Origin: Sphingomonas hengshuiensis
GTDB taxonomy: Bacteria > Pseudomonadota > Alphaproteobacteria > Sphingomonadales > Sphingomonadaceae
Length of the DNA: 64,000 nt
NCBI RefSeq assembly: GCF_000935025.1
Contig: NZ_CP010836.1
Location: 868,001 to 932,000 of the forward strand
Direction: 5' to 3'
Made by a program: the position numbers and the translations under genes. Positions within the stretch are counted from its first letter, which is position 1. Every line of letters starts with the position of its first letter. Under the pieces are notes generated by a model. The model searched no databases. It worked only from the letters and a program-made list of their open reading frames with translations, and had not been told where the DNA came from. This document shows positions 23,536 to 35,721 of this stretch, piece after piece.

Positions 23536-24960
23536 TCACGCCTTGATCAGCATGGGAGTAACGCGCTCGGACGTCGGGGCGTGATCCGGACCCATAAGCT
23601 CCTCCAAAAAAGAATCGCGCCAGGCGTCGAGATCGTCGCGGACGAGGCCGGCGTGGAGCGCGCGCCATCGTGCCACGCGTTCGGTACGCGGCATTTCCAG
23701 CCCTCGGCGGATCGCATCGGCAACGTCTTCGCGGCTGTAGGGATTGACCAGCAACGCCTCGCGCATCTGGCTCGCCGCACCGGCGAACCGCGAGAGGATG
23801 AGAACGCCGGGGTCGGTGGGGTCCTGGGCGGCGATATATTCCTTGGCGACCAGGTTCATGCCATCGCGCAGGGGAGTGACCAGCGCGACCTGCGCGGCGC
23901 GATAGACGCCCGCGAGCACATCGCGCGCCATCGATTGGGCGCGGTAGCGCAGTGGACTCCAGTCGAGAGTGCCGACTTCGCCGTTGATACGCCCCGCCTC
24001 GGCGAGCAATTGCTCGTGCAGGTCACGATAATCGTCGACATCGGTGCGGCTGGGTTGGCCGACCTGCAGCAGGAACAGCCGCTCGCGCCATTCGGGGCTG
24101 TCGAGCAGGAATTGGCCGTACGCCGCGAACTTCTGCAGCAGGCCCTTGGTATAATCGATCCGATCGACGCCCAGCAGGATCCTTTGTTCGCCGGCGGATT
24201 CGCGCATCGCAGCGACGCTTTGCCTGGCCTCGGGTGAGGCAACCAACGCCTGCATCTCGGCCATGTCGAGCCCGATTGGAAAGGCGCGCGCGGTGACGGT
24301 CTTGTTGAACGCGCGCACCGTCCCGCCGTCCTGATCGACGCGACCTTCGAGCGCAAATCCTACATAATTCTGGAACGCCCGCAGCCAGTCTTCCGTCTGG
24401 AAGCCGATCAGATCATAATCGAACATCGACTGGACGAGGTCGCGGTGCCGCGGCAGCGTCGACAGGATTTCCGCCGCCGGCCAAGGGATGTGGAGGAAGA
24501 AGCCGATCTTGTTCCGCACGCCGCGTTCGCGCAGCGCGCGGGCCAGGGGGATCAGATGATAATCATGCACCCACAGCACGTCGTCTTCGCGCAGCAAGGG
24601 CGCGAGCGCGGCGGCGAAGCAATCGTTGACGCTTGCATAGGATGTCGTGAAGTCACGCTCATAGGCCGTCAGGTCCATCCGATGATGGCATAGCGGCCAA
24701 AGCGTGCGGTTGGCGAAGCCGTTATAATATTGATCGACGGAGTGCTGCTCAAGATCAAGCAACGCGGTCTGGACATTGCCGTGCGTCTCCACCCTTGCCT
24801 TGGGCTCGAAGCGTTCGGTTGTCTTCCCGCTCCAGCCGAACCATAGGCCGCCATGTTCGCGCAGCGCGGATGCCATCGCCATCGCGAGCCCGCCCTTGGA
24901 AGCCTGTCCGCTGCCGTCAACGTCCGCAACTCTGTTTGAAACTACCACCAGGCGTCGCAT
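23536..24960 (-). CDS. otsA: Alpha,alpha-trehalose-phosphate synthase (UDP-forming)
   Basis: This 474-residue glycosyltransferase of family GT20 joins UDP-glucose and glucose-6-phosphate to give trehalose-6-phosphate. The sequence shows VVVSNRVA at the N-terminus, [32 protein letters not shown] and [15 protein letters not shown]. The frame runs open far beyond the gene, but ATG 24960 has GAGGAA upstream and begins exactly at the conserved [10 protein letters not shown]. It is divergent from the glucan operon with 159 nt between them. No trehalose-phosphatase (OtsB) gene lies beside it, so that step must be encoded elsewhere. Confidence 0.95.
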   Translation of the reverse strand: MRRLVVVSNRVADVDGSGQASKGGLAMAMASALREHGGLWFGWSGKTTERFEPKARVETHGNVQTALLDLEQHSVDQYYNGFANRTLWPLCHHRMDLTAYERDFTTSYASVNDCFAAALAPLLREDDVLWVHDYHLIPLARALRERGVRNKIGFFLHIPWPAAEILSTLPRHRDLVQSMFDYDLIGFQTEDWLRAFQNYVGFALEGRVDQDGGTVRAFNKTVTARAFPIGLDMAEMQALVASPEARQSVAAMRESAGEQRILLGVDRIDYTKGLLQKFAAYGQFLLDSPEWRERLFLLQVGQPSRTDVDDYRDLHEQLLAEAGRINGEVGTLDWSPLRYRAQSMARDVLAGVYRAAQVALVTPLRDGMNLVAKEYIAAQDPTDPGVLILSRFAGAASQMREALLVNPYSREDVADAIRRGLEMPRTERVARWRALHAGLVRDDLDAWRDSFLEELMGPDHAPTSERVTPMLIKA

Positions 24961-25065
24961 GATCCATTCCTCGCTTCGATAGAAGAACGGTTGCGGCCAA
25001 AAAAAGAGCCCGGCGCGGGGAAACAAATCGCGCGGATATTTCGCCCGAACTTTTCCCGCTCTGGC

Positions 25066-25090
25066 GGAACGAGGGCGCCGGCAGGCTGTT
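25066..25090 (+). promoter_or_regulatory. Candidate EcfG general-stress promoter of the glucan operon
   Basis: GGAAC at 25066-25070, 16 nt, then TGTT at 25087-25090 resembles the EcfG consensus GGAAC-N16/17-CGTT with one mismatch in the -10 element. It lies 30 nt before the glgE start. General-stress control would fit trehalose and glucan metabolism in alphaproteobacteria. Not experimentally supported. Confidence 0.45.
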
Positions 25091-25119
25091 GTCAGGGGTA
25101 ACAATAGTCGGAGCCCATC

Positions 25120-28100
25120 TTGTCCATTGCCGCCACTGCCGTCTCGATCGTCACCCTCGATCGGCCCGAAATGAGCGCGCCCGTGCGGGAAAAGGCGCTG
25201 CGCGACGCCGCCGCGGCTGGCTTCGGGCATCTGCTCTATCGGCATCGGGGGCCGGTGTTCCGCGATGATCCGGGCGCAGCCGATGAAGTGGCTGCAGGGT
25301 GCGCGGAGGCGGGCCTTGCGCTGATCGTCGAAGTGGATGTCGCGCGCTTCCCCCTCGAACACGCGCTCGTCGCGTCGCATCCCGCCTTGTTCACGATCCG
25401 CCGCACGGGAAGCCCGGATGCGCCGATCGATCCGCGCAAGACGAGCCCGGCGCAGGGCGAGGCGCGCGCACGGCTCCGCCAGCGCGAGGCAGGCGACGCA
25501 CTGTTTCCCGCGATCGAATCCGCATTGACCACGTGGATCGATGCCGGTGCGAAGGGATTTCGCTTCGTCGAGCTTTCGCGCCTCCCGCCGGCTTTTCTCG
25601 AGCGGCTCGTGTCGGCGCTGCGTCGGCGCGACCCCGATCTGATGTTGCTTGCGGGACCGCCGGGCCTGTCGCGCAGCGAGGCTGCGGCGGCGGCGGGGGC
25701 CGGGTTCGATCATATCGGTTCTTCCTTCGGCTGGTGGGATTATCGCGCGAGCTGGCTGGTGGAAGAAGCCGAGGCGCTTCGCCCGGTCGCATCGCTGGTG
25801 GCGGAGGTGCGCCCCGAGCAGATTCGCAGCGACAATCCGGCCGCGACCAAGCGCGCGCTGCTGGCCGCCGCCGGATCGGCATGCGGGCTGATCGTGCCGC
25901 TCGAGATCGTCGCGGCGAACCCGCAGGCAGCGGTCGAGGCAGTGACCATGGCGAAGCGCGCCTGCGGCTATGGCGGCGAGATGCGCCGGCTGTCGGGCAG
26001 TGCCGCGCCGGTGACCGTGTTGCTGCGCGCCGATCGCGGCGACGTACGGATTTCGCAAAGCGCGCTGTTGACGCTGATCAACACCACCGACGAGCCCCAG
26101 CCGATGCCCGATCCGGCGGCGCTTCTGGAAAGTGCCGGCGCCGCGTTCGTCTTCGACGGTCCGGAATCGCCGCTCAAGCCCTATGAAGTGCGCGCGATCG
26201 AGGGCCGGTGCGCCGAGCCGATCCTGCTGCCGCACCCCGGCGTGACCGCGGTCGCGGATTGGCCCCGGCTGGTGGTCGAATCGATCACGCCGAACGTCGT
26301 GGGCGGAGACTTCGCCGTGAAGCGCGTCGTCGGCGAACGGATTACCGTGGGCGCCAAGGTTTATGCCGACGGGCATGAGCAGCTCGCAGTCGAATTGCTG
26401 TGGCGCACCGGCGATCAGGAGGCGTGGCGGGCGGTGCGAATGGAGCAATTGCCCAACGACAGCTGGCGCGCTGCGTTCGCGCTTGGCCGAATGGGGCAGT
26501 ATGAATTTTGCGTCGAGGGCTGGCTCGATAGGTTCGGCGGGTTCCGGCGCGATTTCCGCAAGAAGCTCGATGCCGGCGTCGCGCAGTCGGTGGATTTTGC
26601 CGAGGGGCGCGTGCTGGTCGAACGGGCGCAGGGAAGGGCGACGGGGAAGCTGAAGACCGCGCTTGGCAAGGCTGCGATGCGGCTGGCAGGCGACAATGAC
26701 GCCGACGCGCTGCTGTCGACCGAGCTGGCAGAACTGATGGACCGCGCCGACGAACGCCCGCATCGGCTGCGCTCGGCGGTCCAGCGCGTCGATGCCGAGC
26801 GGCTGCAGGCGCGCTTTTCGAGCTGGTACGAACTTTTCCCGCGCTCGCAGACAAAGGACAAGGCGCGCCACGGCACCTTCATCGACGTGATCGAGCGGCT
26901 GCCGGCGATCCGCGAGATGGGGTTCGACACGCTCTATTTCCCGCCGATCCACCCGATCGGCACCGCCAACCGCAAGGGGCCCAACAATACGCTGACCCCC
27001 GCCCCGGGCGATCCCGGCAGCCCCTATGCGATCGGCAGCGAAGCGGGTGGCCACACCGCGCTCCATCCCGAACTCGGCAGCTTCGACGATTTTGCCGCGC
27101 TGATCGCGGCGGCGCATGCGCATGGTCTGGAGATCGCGCTCGACTTCGCGATCCAATGTTCGCCCGATCACCCCTGGCTCAAGGCGCATCCGGGCTGGTT
27201 CGACTGGCGGCCCGACGGCTCGATCAAATATGCCGAGAATCCGCCGAAGAAATATCAGGACATCGTCAATGTCGATTTCTACGCGGCGGAGGCGATCCCC
27301 GATCTGTGGCTGGCGTTGCGCGACGCAGTGCTGTTCTGGATCGACCGCGGGGTAAAGACCTTCCGCGTCGACAATCCGCACACCAAGCCGCTGCCGTTCT
27401 GGGAGTGGATGATCGCCGACGTGCGGGCGCGGCATCCCGACGCGATCTTCCTTGCAGAGGCGTTCACGCGCCCGGCGATGATGTACCGGCTCGCAAAGGT
27501 CGGGTTCTCGCAGAGCTACACCTATTTCACCTGGCGCGACGAGAAGGCCGAACTCACCGACTACATCACCGAATTGACGACCGAGGCGCCGAAGGAATTC
27601 TATCGGCCGCACTTCTTCGTCAACACCCCCGACATCAATCCGATCTTCCTCCAGACCTCCGGCCGCCCGGGCTTTCGCATCCGCGCGGTGCTGGCGGCGA
27701 CGCTGTCGGGGCTGTTCGGGGTCTATTCGGGGTTCGAGCTGTGCGAAGCGGCGGCGATGCCCGGCAAGGAGGAATATCTCGACTCGGAGAAGTACGAGAT
27801 TCGGCTGCGTGACTGGAACATGCCGGGCAATATCGTCGCCGACATCACGCTGCTCAATCGCCTGCGCCGCGCGCATCCGGCGCTCCAGACGCATCTCAAT
27901 ACCCGCTTCCTCGTCGCGCACGACGATGCCGTGCTGTATTATGCCAAGCCGTCGCCCGACGGGACCGACATGATCCTGGTGATGGTGAGCCTCGATCCGC
28001 ACCAGCCGCGCGCGTGCGACTTCGAAGTGCCGCTGTGGGAATTCGGGATCGGCGACGATGGCAGCATCGGCGTCGAGGATCTCGCCTCGGGCGACCGCTT

Positions 28101-28191
28101 CCGCTGGCACGGCAAGATCCAGCACATCCGCCTCGATCCCCAGGACAGCCCTTACCGAATTTGGCGCATCGCGCCCGGAGCAGACGCATGA
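25120..28191 (+). CDS. glgE: Alpha-1,4-glucan:maltose-1-phosphate maltosyltransferase, extended
   Basis: GlgE transfers maltose from maltose-1-phosphate to the non-reducing end of a growing alpha-1,4-glucan. Residues ~380-1023 are a normal GlgE, with the N-terminal beta-sandwich, LYFPPIHPIGTANRKGPNN, the nucleophile Asp in TFRVDNPHTKPLPFWEW, the acid Glu in FLAEAFTRP and NTPDINP. The first ~350 residues are extra: a second, degenerate GH13-like barrel (IDAGAKGFRF) with no obvious catalytic set. The total of 1023 residues exceeds the usual ~660-700. TTG 25120, with GGAG upstream, is the likely start. It is the first gene of the operon and overlaps the next gene by 4 nt. Confidence 0.9.
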   Translation: MSIAATAVSIVTLDRPEMSAPVREKALRDAAAAGFGHLLYRHRGPVFRDDPGAADEVAAGCAEAGLALIVEVDVARFPLEHALVASHPALFTIRRTGSPDAPIDPRKTSPAQGEARARLRQREAGDALFPAIESALTTWIDAGAKGFRFVELSRLPPAFLERLVSALRRRDPDLMLLAGPPGLSRSEAAAAAGAGFDHIGSSFGWWDYRASWLVEEAEALRPVASLVAEVRPEQIRSDNPAATKRALLAAAGSACGLIVPLEIVAANPQAAVEAVTMAKRACGYGGEMRRLSGSAAPVTVLLRADRGDVRISQSALLTLINTTDEPQPMPDPAALLESAGAAFVFDGPESPLKPYEVRAIEGRCAEPILLPHPGVTAVADWPRLVVESITPNVVGGDFAVKRVVGERITVGAKVYADGHEQLAVELLWRTGDQEAWRAVRMEQLPNDSWRAAFALGRMGQYEFCVEGWLDRFGGFRRDFRKKLDAGVAQSVDFAEGRVLVERAQGRATGKLKTALGKAAMRLAGDNDADALLSTELAELMDRADERPHRLRSAVQRVDAERLQARFSSWYELFPRSQTKDKARHGTFIDVIERLPAIREMGFDTLYFPPIHPIGTANRKGPNNTLTPAPGDPGSPYAIGSEAGGHTALHPELGSFDDFAALIAAAHAHGLEIALDFAIQCSPDHPWLKAHPGWFDWRPDGSIKYAENPPKKYQDIVNVDFYAAEAIPDLWLALRDAVLFWIDRGVKTFRVDNPHTKPLPFWEWMIADVRARHPDAIFLAEAFTRPAMMYRLAKVGFSQSYTYFTWRDEKAELTDYITELTTEAPKEFYRPHFFVNTPDINPIFLQTSGRPGFRIRAVLAATLSGLFGVYSGFELCEAAAMPGKEEYLDSEKYEIRLRDWNMPGNIVADITLLNRLRRAHPALQTHLNTRFLVAHDDAVLYYAKPSPDGTDMILVMVSLDPHQPRACDFEVPLWEFGIGDDGSIGVEDLASGDRFRWHGKIQHIRLDPQDSPYRIWRIAPGADA

Positions 28192-31100
28192 ACGCCCCCG
28201 CGACGATCACCCATATCCCTGACACGGCGCAGGCCGATCCGCTCTGGTACAAGGATGCGGTCATCTATCAGCTGCACGTCAAGTCCTTCTTCGATGCCAA
28301 TGACGATGGGATCGGCGACTTTGCCGGCCTGATGCAAAAGCTCGATTATATCGCCGAGTTGGGCGTGACCGCGATCTGGCTGCTTCCTTTCTACCCCAGT
28401 CCTCGCCGCGACGACGGCTATGACATCGCCGAATATCGCGACGTCAGCGCCGATTATGGTTCGATGGACGACGTTCGCGCGCTGATCGACGCGGCGCATG
28501 CGCGCGGCATCCGCGTGATCACCGAGCTGGTGATCAACCACACTTCGGACCAGCACCCCTGGTTCCAGGCGGCGCGCAACGCCCCGGCGGGGTCGCCCGA
28601 GCGCGATTTCTATGTCTGGTCCGACGACGACAAGCTCTATTCGGGCACGCGGATCATCTTTTGCGATACCGAGAAATCCAACTGGACCTGGGACGAGGAA
28701 GCCGGCGCCTATTTCTGGCATCGCTTCTACAGCCACCAGCCCGATCTCAATTTCGACAATCCCCGCGTGCTCGCCGAAGTGCTGTCGGTGATGCATTTCT
28801 GGCTCGATGCCGGGATTGACGGGCTGCGGCTCGACGCCATTCCCTATCTGATCGAGCGCGACGGCACCTCGAACGAGAATCTCGGCGAGACCCACGACGT
28901 GCTGAAGGCGATCCGCGCCGATCTGGACATTCATTACCCCGACCGGATGCTGCTGGCCGAGGCCAATATGTGGCCCGAGGATACCCAGCAATATTTCGGC
29001 GGGACGCCCGAAGGGGTCAGCGACGAATGCCACATGGCGTTCCATTTCCCGCTGATGCCGCGGATGTACATGGCGGTGGCGCAAGAGGATCGCTTCCCGA
29101 TCACCGACATCATGCGCCAGACCCCCGCGATCCCCACCGACGCGCAATGGGCGATCTTCCTGCGCAACCATGACGAGCTGACGCTCGAAATGGTCACCGA
29201 TGCCGAGCGCGATTACTTGTGGGACACTTATGCCGCCGACAAGCGCGCGCGGATCAACCTGGGCATCCGTCGCCGCCTCGCGCCGCTGATGGAGCGCGAC
29301 CGCCGCCGGATCGAGCTGATGCAGGCGCTGCTCCTGACCATGCCGGGCACGCCGGTGCTCTATTATGGCGACGAGATCGGCATGGGGGACAATGTGTTCC
29401 TGGGCGATCGCGACGGCGTGCGCACGCCCATGCAATGGTCGATCGATCGCAACGGCGGCTTTTCGCGCGCCGATCCGCCCGCGCTGGCGCTGCCGCCGAT
29501 CATGGACCCGCTGTACGGTTATCAGGCGGTCAACGTCGAAGCGCAGCAGCGCGATCGCCATTCGATGCTCAACTGGCTCAAGCGGATGCTCGCGGTCCGC
29601 CGCGAGTTCCGCGCTTTCGGCCGCGGCGAGTTGCGCTTCCTGCGGCCGGCCAACCGCAAGGTGCTTGCCTATCTGCGCGAGCATGACGGCGAGACCATAT
29701 TGTGCGTCGCCAATCTCGGTCGCACCGCGCAGGCCGTCGAGCTCGACCTCCATGACTATGAGGGGCGCACCCCGGTCGAACTGTCGGGCGGCACGTCCTT
29801 CCCCCGGCTGGGCCAGCTTCCCTATCTGCTCACCCTGCCACCCTATGGCTTCCTGTGGTTCCGGCTGTCTGAGAATGAAGCGGCGCCCGACTGGTCGACC
29901 GGCGCGCCGGGCGTCGAGATCGAACGCCACACCTTCGTGCTGCGTCCCGACCTCGCCGACGTCAGCCGCGGTGCGAATGCGCAACTGCTCGAGGACATGC
30001 TGCCGGCCTATGTCGCCCAGCGCCGCTGGTTCGGCGCTAAGGACGAGACGGTTCGCCACGTGCGGATCGTGCGCTCGATCGCGATGCCGGGCGTAGAGGA
30101 TCTGACGCTTACTCAGATCGAAGTTGGCACCGATCGCGGCACCGCCCTCTACAACCTGCCGCTCGGCATCGCCTGGGAGGGCGAGGTCCAGGGGCCTTTC
30201 GCCACTAATCTGGCGCTCGCCCGGGTGCGGCGCGGCCGGCATGTCGGGCTGTTGACCGACGGCTTCGCGGTGCCGGGCTTCCGCGCCTCTGTACTCGGCG
30301 CGCTGGCGGCGGGCGAGACTGTGGAACTCGACGGCGGCACGCTTCGCTTCGTGGGGACGCCGGCGCTCGATATAGGCCCTGATGCCGCGCCCGAATGGCT
30401 GTCGGCCGAGCAGTCGAACAGCTCGATCGCCTTGGGCGAGCGCGCCGTCCTGAAACTGCTGCGCAAGGTTCAGGCCGGGGTGCATCCCGATGCCGAGATG
30501 GTCGGCTATCTCACGCGACACGGCTTCGCCAACACGCCCGAGATATTGGGCGAAGTCTGGCTCGACGATGAGAAGGGCTCGAGCCTGCTGATGCTCGTCC
30601 AGCGCTTCGTCTACAACCAGGGCGACGGCTGGGCCTGGACGCTGGCGATGCTCGAGCGCATGGCGACCGACGCCGAATGGAGTATCTCCAACTACGAGAA
30701 TTTCGCGCAGAAATTCGGCGAGCGCTTGGCCGAGGCGCATGCCATCCTGGGCCAGCCGAGCGACGATCCGGCGTTCGCGCCCGAAACGCTCGATCTGGCG
30801 GCTGCGGACGGGGTGTCCGGGCGGATCGAAGGACAATTTGACAAGGCGCTGGGCCTGCTTCGCGCGACCGACTGGGCGAGCGAGACGGCGCGCGATGATG
30901 CGGCGTTTCTCGTCGGCCAGCGCGACGCGATCATGGCAAGGATCAAGGCGGTCGCGCGGCGCGCCGAGGGGCGTATGCGCTCGCGTATCCATGGCGACCT
31001 GCATCTCGGCCAGGTGCTGGTGACCGGCAGCGACGTGATGCTGATCGACTTCGAAGGCGAGCCCGCCAAGTCGCTCGATGCGCGCCGCAGCAAGGACCTG

Positions 31101-31430
31101 CCCCAGCGCGACGTCGCCGGCGTGCTTCGCTCGTTCGACTATGCCGCGGCGGTGGCCGAACGCAATCTGCCGGGAAGGGCGACAAGCGACGAACAGCGTG
31201 GCCTCGATCGGTACGCGCGCTTCCGCGACGCCGCCGCCGCCGCATTCTTGCGCGGTTATCGCGGAGAAGAAGAAGCCGGCGACGCCGATCCGCTTCTCGA
31301 TCTCTTCCTGCTCGAAAAGGCGGCGTATGAAGTGGCCTATGAGGCTGCCAATCGCCCCGATTGGATCGAGGTGCCACTGGGGGGCCTGGCGCGTGTAGCC
31401 CGGCACATGATCGCGGGAAGCGCGGCATGA
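28188..31430 (+). CDS. treS: Trehalose synthase fused to maltokinase
   Basis: This 1080-residue fusion has a GH13 trehalose synthase (residues ~1-560) interconverting maltose and trehalose, with Asp in [10 protein letters not shown], Glu in [11 protein letters not shown] and Asp in FLRNHDEL. The C-terminal part (~600-1080) is a maltokinase with the kinase-like [11 protein letters not shown] and the metal-binding LIDFEGEP. The second half turns maltose plus ATP into maltose-1-phosphate, the substrate of GlgE. Fusion lets intermediate pass directly. ATG 28188 overlaps the glgE stop codon (ATGA). TreS-Mak fusions are known in several bacteria. Confidence 0.93.
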   Translation: MNAPATITHIPDTAQADPLWYKDAVIYQLHVKSFFDANDDGIGDFAGLMQKLDYIAELGVTAIWLLPFYPSPRRDDGYDIAEYRDVSADYGSMDDVRALIDAAHARGIRVITELVINHTSDQHPWFQAARNAPAGSPERDFYVWSDDDKLYSGTRIIFCDTEKSNWTWDEEAGAYFWHRFYSHQPDLNFDNPRVLAEVLSVMHFWLDAGIDGLRLDAIPYLIERDGTSNENLGETHDVLKAIRADLDIHYPDRMLLAEANMWPEDTQQYFGGTPEGVSDECHMAFHFPLMPRMYMAVAQEDRFPITDIMRQTPAIPTDAQWAIFLRNHDELTLEMVTDAERDYLWDTYAADKRARINLGIRRRLAPLMERDRRRIELMQALLLTMPGTPVLYYGDEIGMGDNVFLGDRDGVRTPMQWSIDRNGGFSRADPPALALPPIMDPLYGYQAVNVEAQQRDRHSMLNWLKRMLAVRREFRAFGRGELRFLRPANRKVLAYLREHDGETILCVANLGRTAQAVELDLHDYEGRTPVELSGGTSFPRLGQLPYLLTLPPYGFLWFRLSENEAAPDWSTGAPGVEIERHTFVLRPDLADVSRGANAQLLEDMLPAYVAQRRWFGAKDETVRHVRIVRSIAMPGVEDLTLTQIEVGTDRGTALYNLPLGIAWEGEVQGPFATNLALARVRRGRHVGLLTDGFAVPGFRASVLGALAAGETVELDGGTLRFVGTPALDIGPDAAPEWLSAEQSNSSIALGERAVLKLLRKVQAGVHPDAEMVGYLTRHGFANTPEILGEVWLDDEKGSSLLMLVQRFVYNQGDGWAWTLAMLERMATDAEWSISNYENFAQKFGERLAEAHAILGQPSDDPAFAPETLDLAAADGVSGRIEGQFDKALGLLRATDWASETARDDAAFLVGQRDAIMARIKAVARRAEGRMRSRIHGDLHLGQVLVTGSDVMLIDFEGEPAKSLDARRSKDLPQRDVAGVLRSFDYAAAVAERNLPGRATSDEQRGLDRYARFRDAAAAAFLRGYRGEEEAGDADPLLDLFLLEKAAYEVAYEAANRPDWIEVPLGGLARVARHMIAGSAA

Positions 31431-33622
31431 GCGCGACGCAGGACATGCACATCGCCGCCGCGGCATTGCTCGAGGGCCGTCTCGACGATCCCTTTGCGTG
31501 GCTGGGCCTGCACGGCGATGGAACCGAGCGGGTCGTCCGCACCTTCCAGCCCGGCGCCGAAGGGGTGACCCTGCTGGGCGCAAACGGGAACGAGATCGCG
31601 CAAATGGACGAGCAGGCGCCGGGGATTTTCGTCGGGGCGGCACCGGAGGGGGCAGGCTATCGGTTTCGCATCGCCTGGCCCGGGGGCGAAACCCAGGAGA
31701 CCGAGGATCCGTACAGCTTCGGTCCGGTGATCGGCGATCTCGACCTGCATCTGTTCAGCGAGGGGCGGCACTGGAATCTGGCCCGTGCGATGGGTGCGCA
31801 GCCGCGGACGATCGAAGGCATCGAGGGCGTAGCCTTCTCGGTATGGGCACCGAATGCGCGCCGCGTCTCGGTGGTCGGCGATTTCAACAATTGGGACGGT
31901 CGCCGGCATCCGATGCGGCTGCGCCACGATGCCGGCGTCTGGGAATTGTTCGTGCCGCGCGTCGGACCCGGGACGCATTACAAGTTCGAGGTCGCAGGCG
32001 CCGACGGAAGCGTGATCCAGAAGGCCGATCCGCTCGCACGCCAGACCGAAAAGCCGCCGGCGACGGCATCGATCGTCTCCGCCGCGCCCGATTTCGCGTG
32101 GACCGACGAAGACTGGATGGAGGAGCGCGCCGCGCGTCATGCGCCGACCGCGCCGATTTCGATCTACGAAGTCCATGCCAGCTCGTGGCTGCGGCCCGAA
32201 GGCGATCCCAACGGCCATTTCGGCTGGCGCGCGCTGGCCGATCGGCTGATCCCCTATGTCTCGGAAATGGGCTTCACCCATGTCGAGCTGCTGCCCATCA
32301 TGGAGCATCCCTTTGGCGGCTCCTGGGGCTATCAGCCGCTGTCGCAGTTCGCCCCCTCGGCACGCTACGGCTCGCCCGAGGGCTTCGCCGCCTTCGTCGA
32401 TGCCTGCCATCGCGAAGGCATCGGCGTGATCCTCGATTGGGTGCCCGCGCATTTCCCCACCGATGCGCACGGCCTTGCCCGCTTCGACGGCACCCCGCTG
32501 TACGAACATGCCGATCCGCGCGAGGGGTTTCACCAGGATTGGAACACGCTGATCTACAATCTCGGGCGGCGCGAAGTGGCGGGTTTCCTGCTCGCCTCCG
32601 CGATGTGGTGGCTCGAAACCTTCCATATCGACGGCCTGCGCGTCGATGCCGTCGCGTCGATGCTCTACCGCGATTACAGCCGCAACGCCGGCGAATGGGT
32701 GCCCAATGTCCATGGCGGGCGCGAGAATCTCGAATCGGTCGAGTTCCTCAAGCGGATGAACAGCATCATCGCCGATCGCTGCCCCGGCGCGATCACGCTG
32801 GCCGAGGAATCGACTGCATGGCCCGGCGTGTCGGCGCCCGTTGCCCAGGGCGGGCTCGGCTTCAATTACAAATGGAACATGGGCTGGATGCACGACACGC
32901 TCCAGTATGTGGAGCGCGATCCGCTGTACCGCAGCTGGCACCATGACGAGCTCACCTTCGGGCTGGTCTATGCCTTTTCGGAACGCTTCGTGCTGCCGAT
33001 CAGCCATGACGAAGTCGTCCATGGCAAGGGCTCGCTGATCGGCAAGATGCCGGGGGATCGCTGGCGCAAGTTCGCCAATCTGCGCGCCTATCTCAGCCTG
33101 ATGTGGACGCATCCGGGCAAGAAGCTGCTCTTCATGGGGTGCGAGCTGGCGCAGGAGGCCGAGTGGAACCACGACACCCAGATCGGCTGGGAACTGCTCG
33201 ATCGCCCCGAGCACGCCGCGATCCAGCGGCTCGTGCGCGATCTCAATCGCCTCTATGCGTCCGAACCCGCGCTCCACGCCCGCGATGCCGATCCCTCCGG
33301 GTTCGACTGGATCGTCGGCGGCGATGCCCAGAACAGCGCGTTCGTCTTCGCCCGCTACGCGCCCGATGCGCCGCCGGTGGTGGTGCTGCTCAACATGAGC
33401 GCCAATCCGCTGCACGGCTATGAGATCGGCCTGCCGCGCGCCGGCACGTGGCAAGAGATCCTCAACAGCGACGCCGACATCTACGGCGGCGCCAACATCG
33501 GCAATGGCGGACGGGTGCACGCATCGCCCGCGCCCGCTTATGGCCAGCCTGCCTCGGCGCGCGTGACGCTCCCGCCGCTCGCCGCCGTCCTCCTCCGCCA
33601 CGAAGGAACCAACCACCTGTGA
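31427..33622 (+). CDS. glgB: 1,4-alpha-glucan branching enzyme
   Basis: This 731-residue GlgB, a normal length, introduces alpha-1,6 branches into glucan. It has the N-terminal carbohydrate-binding module ([17 protein letters not shown]), then the GH13 barrel with EVHASSWLR, the nucleophile Asp in [12 protein letters not shown], the acid Glu in [11 protein letters not shown] and [13 protein letters not shown]. The upstream part of the frame is discarded because ATG 31427 overlaps the preceding stop as ATGA. In the GlgE route, GlgB branches the linear product. Branching normally happens together with GlgE elongation. Confidence 0.95.
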   Translation: MSATQDMHIAAAALLEGRLDDPFAWLGLHGDGTERVVRTFQPGAEGVTLLGANGNEIAQMDEQAPGIFVGAAPEGAGYRFRIAWPGGETQETEDPYSFGPVIGDLDLHLFSEGRHWNLARAMGAQPRTIEGIEGVAFSVWAPNARRVSVVGDFNNWDGRRHPMRLRHDAGVWELFVPRVGPGTHYKFEVAGADGSVIQKADPLARQTEKPPATASIVSAAPDFAWTDEDWMEERAARHAPTAPISIYEVHASSWLRPEGDPNGHFGWRALADRLIPYVSEMGFTHVELLPIMEHPFGGSWGYQPLSQFAPSARYGSPEGFAAFVDACHREGIGVILDWVPAHFPTDAHGLARFDGTPLYEHADPREGFHQDWNTLIYNLGRREVAGFLLASAMWWLETFHIDGLRVDAVASMLYRDYSRNAGEWVPNVHGGRENLESVEFLKRMNSIIADRCPGAITLAEESTAWPGVSAPVAQGGLGFNYKWNMGWMHDTLQYVERDPLYRSWHHDELTFGLVYAFSERFVLPISHDEVVHGKGSLIGKMPGDRWRKFANLRAYLSLMWTHPGKKLLFMGCELAQEAEWNHDTQIGWELLDRPEHAAIQRLVRDLNRLYASEPALHARDADPSGFDWIVGGDAQNSAFVFARYAPDAPPVVVLLNMSANPLHGYEIGLPRAGTWQEILNSDADIYGGANIGNGGRVHASPAPAYGQPASARVTLPPLAAVLLRHEGTNHL

Positions 33623-35721
33623 CGCCACTTCCCGACCGGCTTGCGCCGGGTAGCCCCTATCCGCTCGGATCGACGTTCGACGGATTGGGCGTGAATTTCG
33701 CGGTCTTCTCGGCGCACGCGGAAACGATGGAGCTGTGCATCTTCGAACCGACCGGGCGGCGCGAGATCCGACGCTACGAACTGCCCGAGGTCACCGACGA
33801 GGTCTTCCACGGCTATCTGCCGGAGGCGCGGCCGGGATTGCTCTACGGCTTCCGCGCGCACGGCCCCTATCGGCCGGAGGAGGGGCATCGCTTCAATCCC
33901 AACAAGCTGCTGCTCGATCCCTATGCCAAGAAGATCCACGGCCAGGTGCGCTGGACCGACGCGCTCCACAGCTATCGCGTCGGGTCGCGCCGCGGCGACC
34001 TGAGCTTCGATCGCCGCGACAGCGCGCCCGCCATGCCCAAGGCGGTGGTCACCACCGGCGCCTTTGACTGGCGCGGCGATCGCCGGCCCAACACGCCCTG
34101 GTCCGAAACCGTGATCTATGAGGCGCACCCCAAGGGGCTGACCCAGCTTCTCGAAGAGGCGCCGGTCAACGAACGCGGCACCTTCGCCGCGCTCTCGCAC
34201 CCCAAGGTAATCGCGCACCTCCAGCGCATCGGCGTCACCGCGCTGGAGCTGTTGCCGGTCCATGCCTTCGTCCAGGACCGCCGGCTCCAGGAAATGGGGC
34301 TCGCCAATTACTGGGGCTATAACACGCTGGCTTTCTTTGCGCCGGAGGGGCGCTACCTTGCCTATGGCTCGGGCGAGGAAATCCGCATCGCTGTTCGCCG
34401 CCTCCACGCCGCCGGGATCGAAGTGATCCTCGACGTGGTCTATAACCACACCGCCGAAGGCAGCGAACTCGGCCCCACCTTCAACTTCCGCGGTCTCGAC
34501 AACCGCACCTACTACCGCGCCGTCGAAGACAATCCGCGCTACTGCGTGAACGACACCGGCACCGGCAACACCCTTGATCTCAGCCACCCGCGCGTGCTGC
34601 AGATGGTAGCGGATTCGCTGCGTCACTGGGCGGAAAGCTATCATATCGACGGTTTCCGCTTCGATCTCGGCGTGACGCTCGGCCGCGACGGCAACAACGG
34701 CTTCGATCCGCGCTCGGGCTTCTTCGACGTGTTGCGGCAGGATCCGGTGCTCAACCAACTCAAGCTGATCTCCGAGCCCTGGGACATCGGTCCCGGCGGC
34801 TATCAGCTCGGCCATCATCCCCCCGGCTTCGCCGAATGGAACGACAAGTTCCGCGATTCCACGCGGCGCAACTGGCGCGGCGACGACGGTCAGCGCCCCG
34901 AATTCGCCTCGCGGATCGCCGGCTCGGCCGATCTGTTCGATCGCCGCGCGCGGCGGCCCTGGGCCAGCGTGAACTTCATCACCGCGCACGACGGCCAGCC
35001 GCTCGCCGACGTAGTCAGCTATGAAGGCAAGCACAACGAAGCCAATGGCGAGGACAATCGCGACGGGCACAGCGACAACAACAGCTGCAACTGGGGCGCG
35101 GAGGGGCCGACCGACGATCCCAAGATCCAGGAAATCCGCGATCGCGTCGCCCGTTCGATGCTGGCCACGCTGCTGCTGTCGCTCGGCACGCCTATGCTGC
35201 TCGGCGGCGACGAGTTTGGCCGCACGCAGCACGGCAACAACAATGCCTATGCCCAGGACAACGCGCTCAGCTGGTTCGACTGGAGCCAGATCGAAAGCGA
35301 TCGCGGCCATGCGCTCAGCGACTTCGTCCGCCGCCTCACCGCAATCCGGCGCTATTACCCGCTCGTCCGCGCGGGTCATTTCCTCCACGGCGAGGTCGAG
35401 GTCGAGCCGGGCCTGCTTGACATCGACTGGTTCGACGAGCGCGGCGAGCATTTGAGCGACGCGGATTGGGAGAACGCCCAGGGCAAGGCGCTGGTGATGC
35501 GGCGCGTGCGGCGCTGCGAGGACGGCCGCATCGAAGCGGTGACGATGATGATGAATGCGTCGCACGAGCCGTTGGTGTTCCGCTTCCCGCCGCCGGGTTT
35601 CGCCCGCAGGCTCGTGATCGACAGCGCCGATCCCCAGGCGCCCGAGCGCGATGTTGGCGACGAGATCGAAGTCAAGGACCGGGCCGTCGTGCTCGTCGTC
35701 GGCACCGAGGCGCGGGCGTGA
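33619..35721 (+). CDS. glgX: Glycogen debranching enzyme GlgX
   Basis: This 700-residue GH13 isoamylase-type protein hydrolyses alpha-1,6 branches of partly degraded glycogen. It has the N-terminal module with [13 protein letters not shown], the barrel motif [10 protein letters not shown], the nucleophile in [14 protein letters not shown], Glu in LISEPWDIG and Asp in [15 protein letters not shown], plus [17 protein letters not shown]. The GTG at 33619 overlaps the glgB stop (GTGA); no better start is close. Within this operon it would free linear malto-oligosaccharides for TreY and TreZ. Confidence 0.94.
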   Translation: MTPLPDRLAPGSPYPLGSTFDGLGVNFAVFSAHAETMELCIFEPTGRREIRRYELPEVTDEVFHGYLPEARPGLLYGFRAHGPYRPEEGHRFNPNKLLLDPYAKKIHGQVRWTDALHSYRVGSRRGDLSFDRRDSAPAMPKAVVTTGAFDWRGDRRPNTPWSETVIYEAHPKGLTQLLEEAPVNERGTFAALSHPKVIAHLQRIGVTALELLPVHAFVQDRRLQEMGLANYWGYNTLAFFAPEGRYLAYGSGEEIRIAVRRLHAAGIEVILDVVYNHTAEGSELGPTFNFRGLDNRTYYRAVEDNPRYCVNDTGTGNTLDLSHPRVLQMVADSLRHWAESYHIDGFRFDLGVTLGRDGNNGFDPRSGFFDVLRQDPVLNQLKLISEPWDIGPGGYQLGHHPPGFAEWNDKFRDSTRRNWRGDDGQRPEFASRIAGSADLFDRRARRPWASVNFITAHDGQPLADVVSYEGKHNEANGEDNRDGHSDNNSCNWGAEGPTDDPKIQEIRDRVARSMLATLLLSLGTPMLLGGDEFGRTQHGNNNAYAQDNALSWFDWSQIESDRGHALSDFVRRLTAIRRYYPLVRAGHFLHGEVEVEPGLLDIDWFDERGEHLSDADWENAQGKALVMRRVRRCEDGRIEAVTMMMNASHEPLVFRFPPPGFARRLVIDSADPQAPERDVGDEIEVKDRAVVLVVGTEARA

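Noticed and set aside
28152..31643. Minus-strand open frame of 1163 codons
   Set aside because: Antisense to the treS-maltokinase fusion; the sense strand carries every catalytic motif and the operon overlaps.
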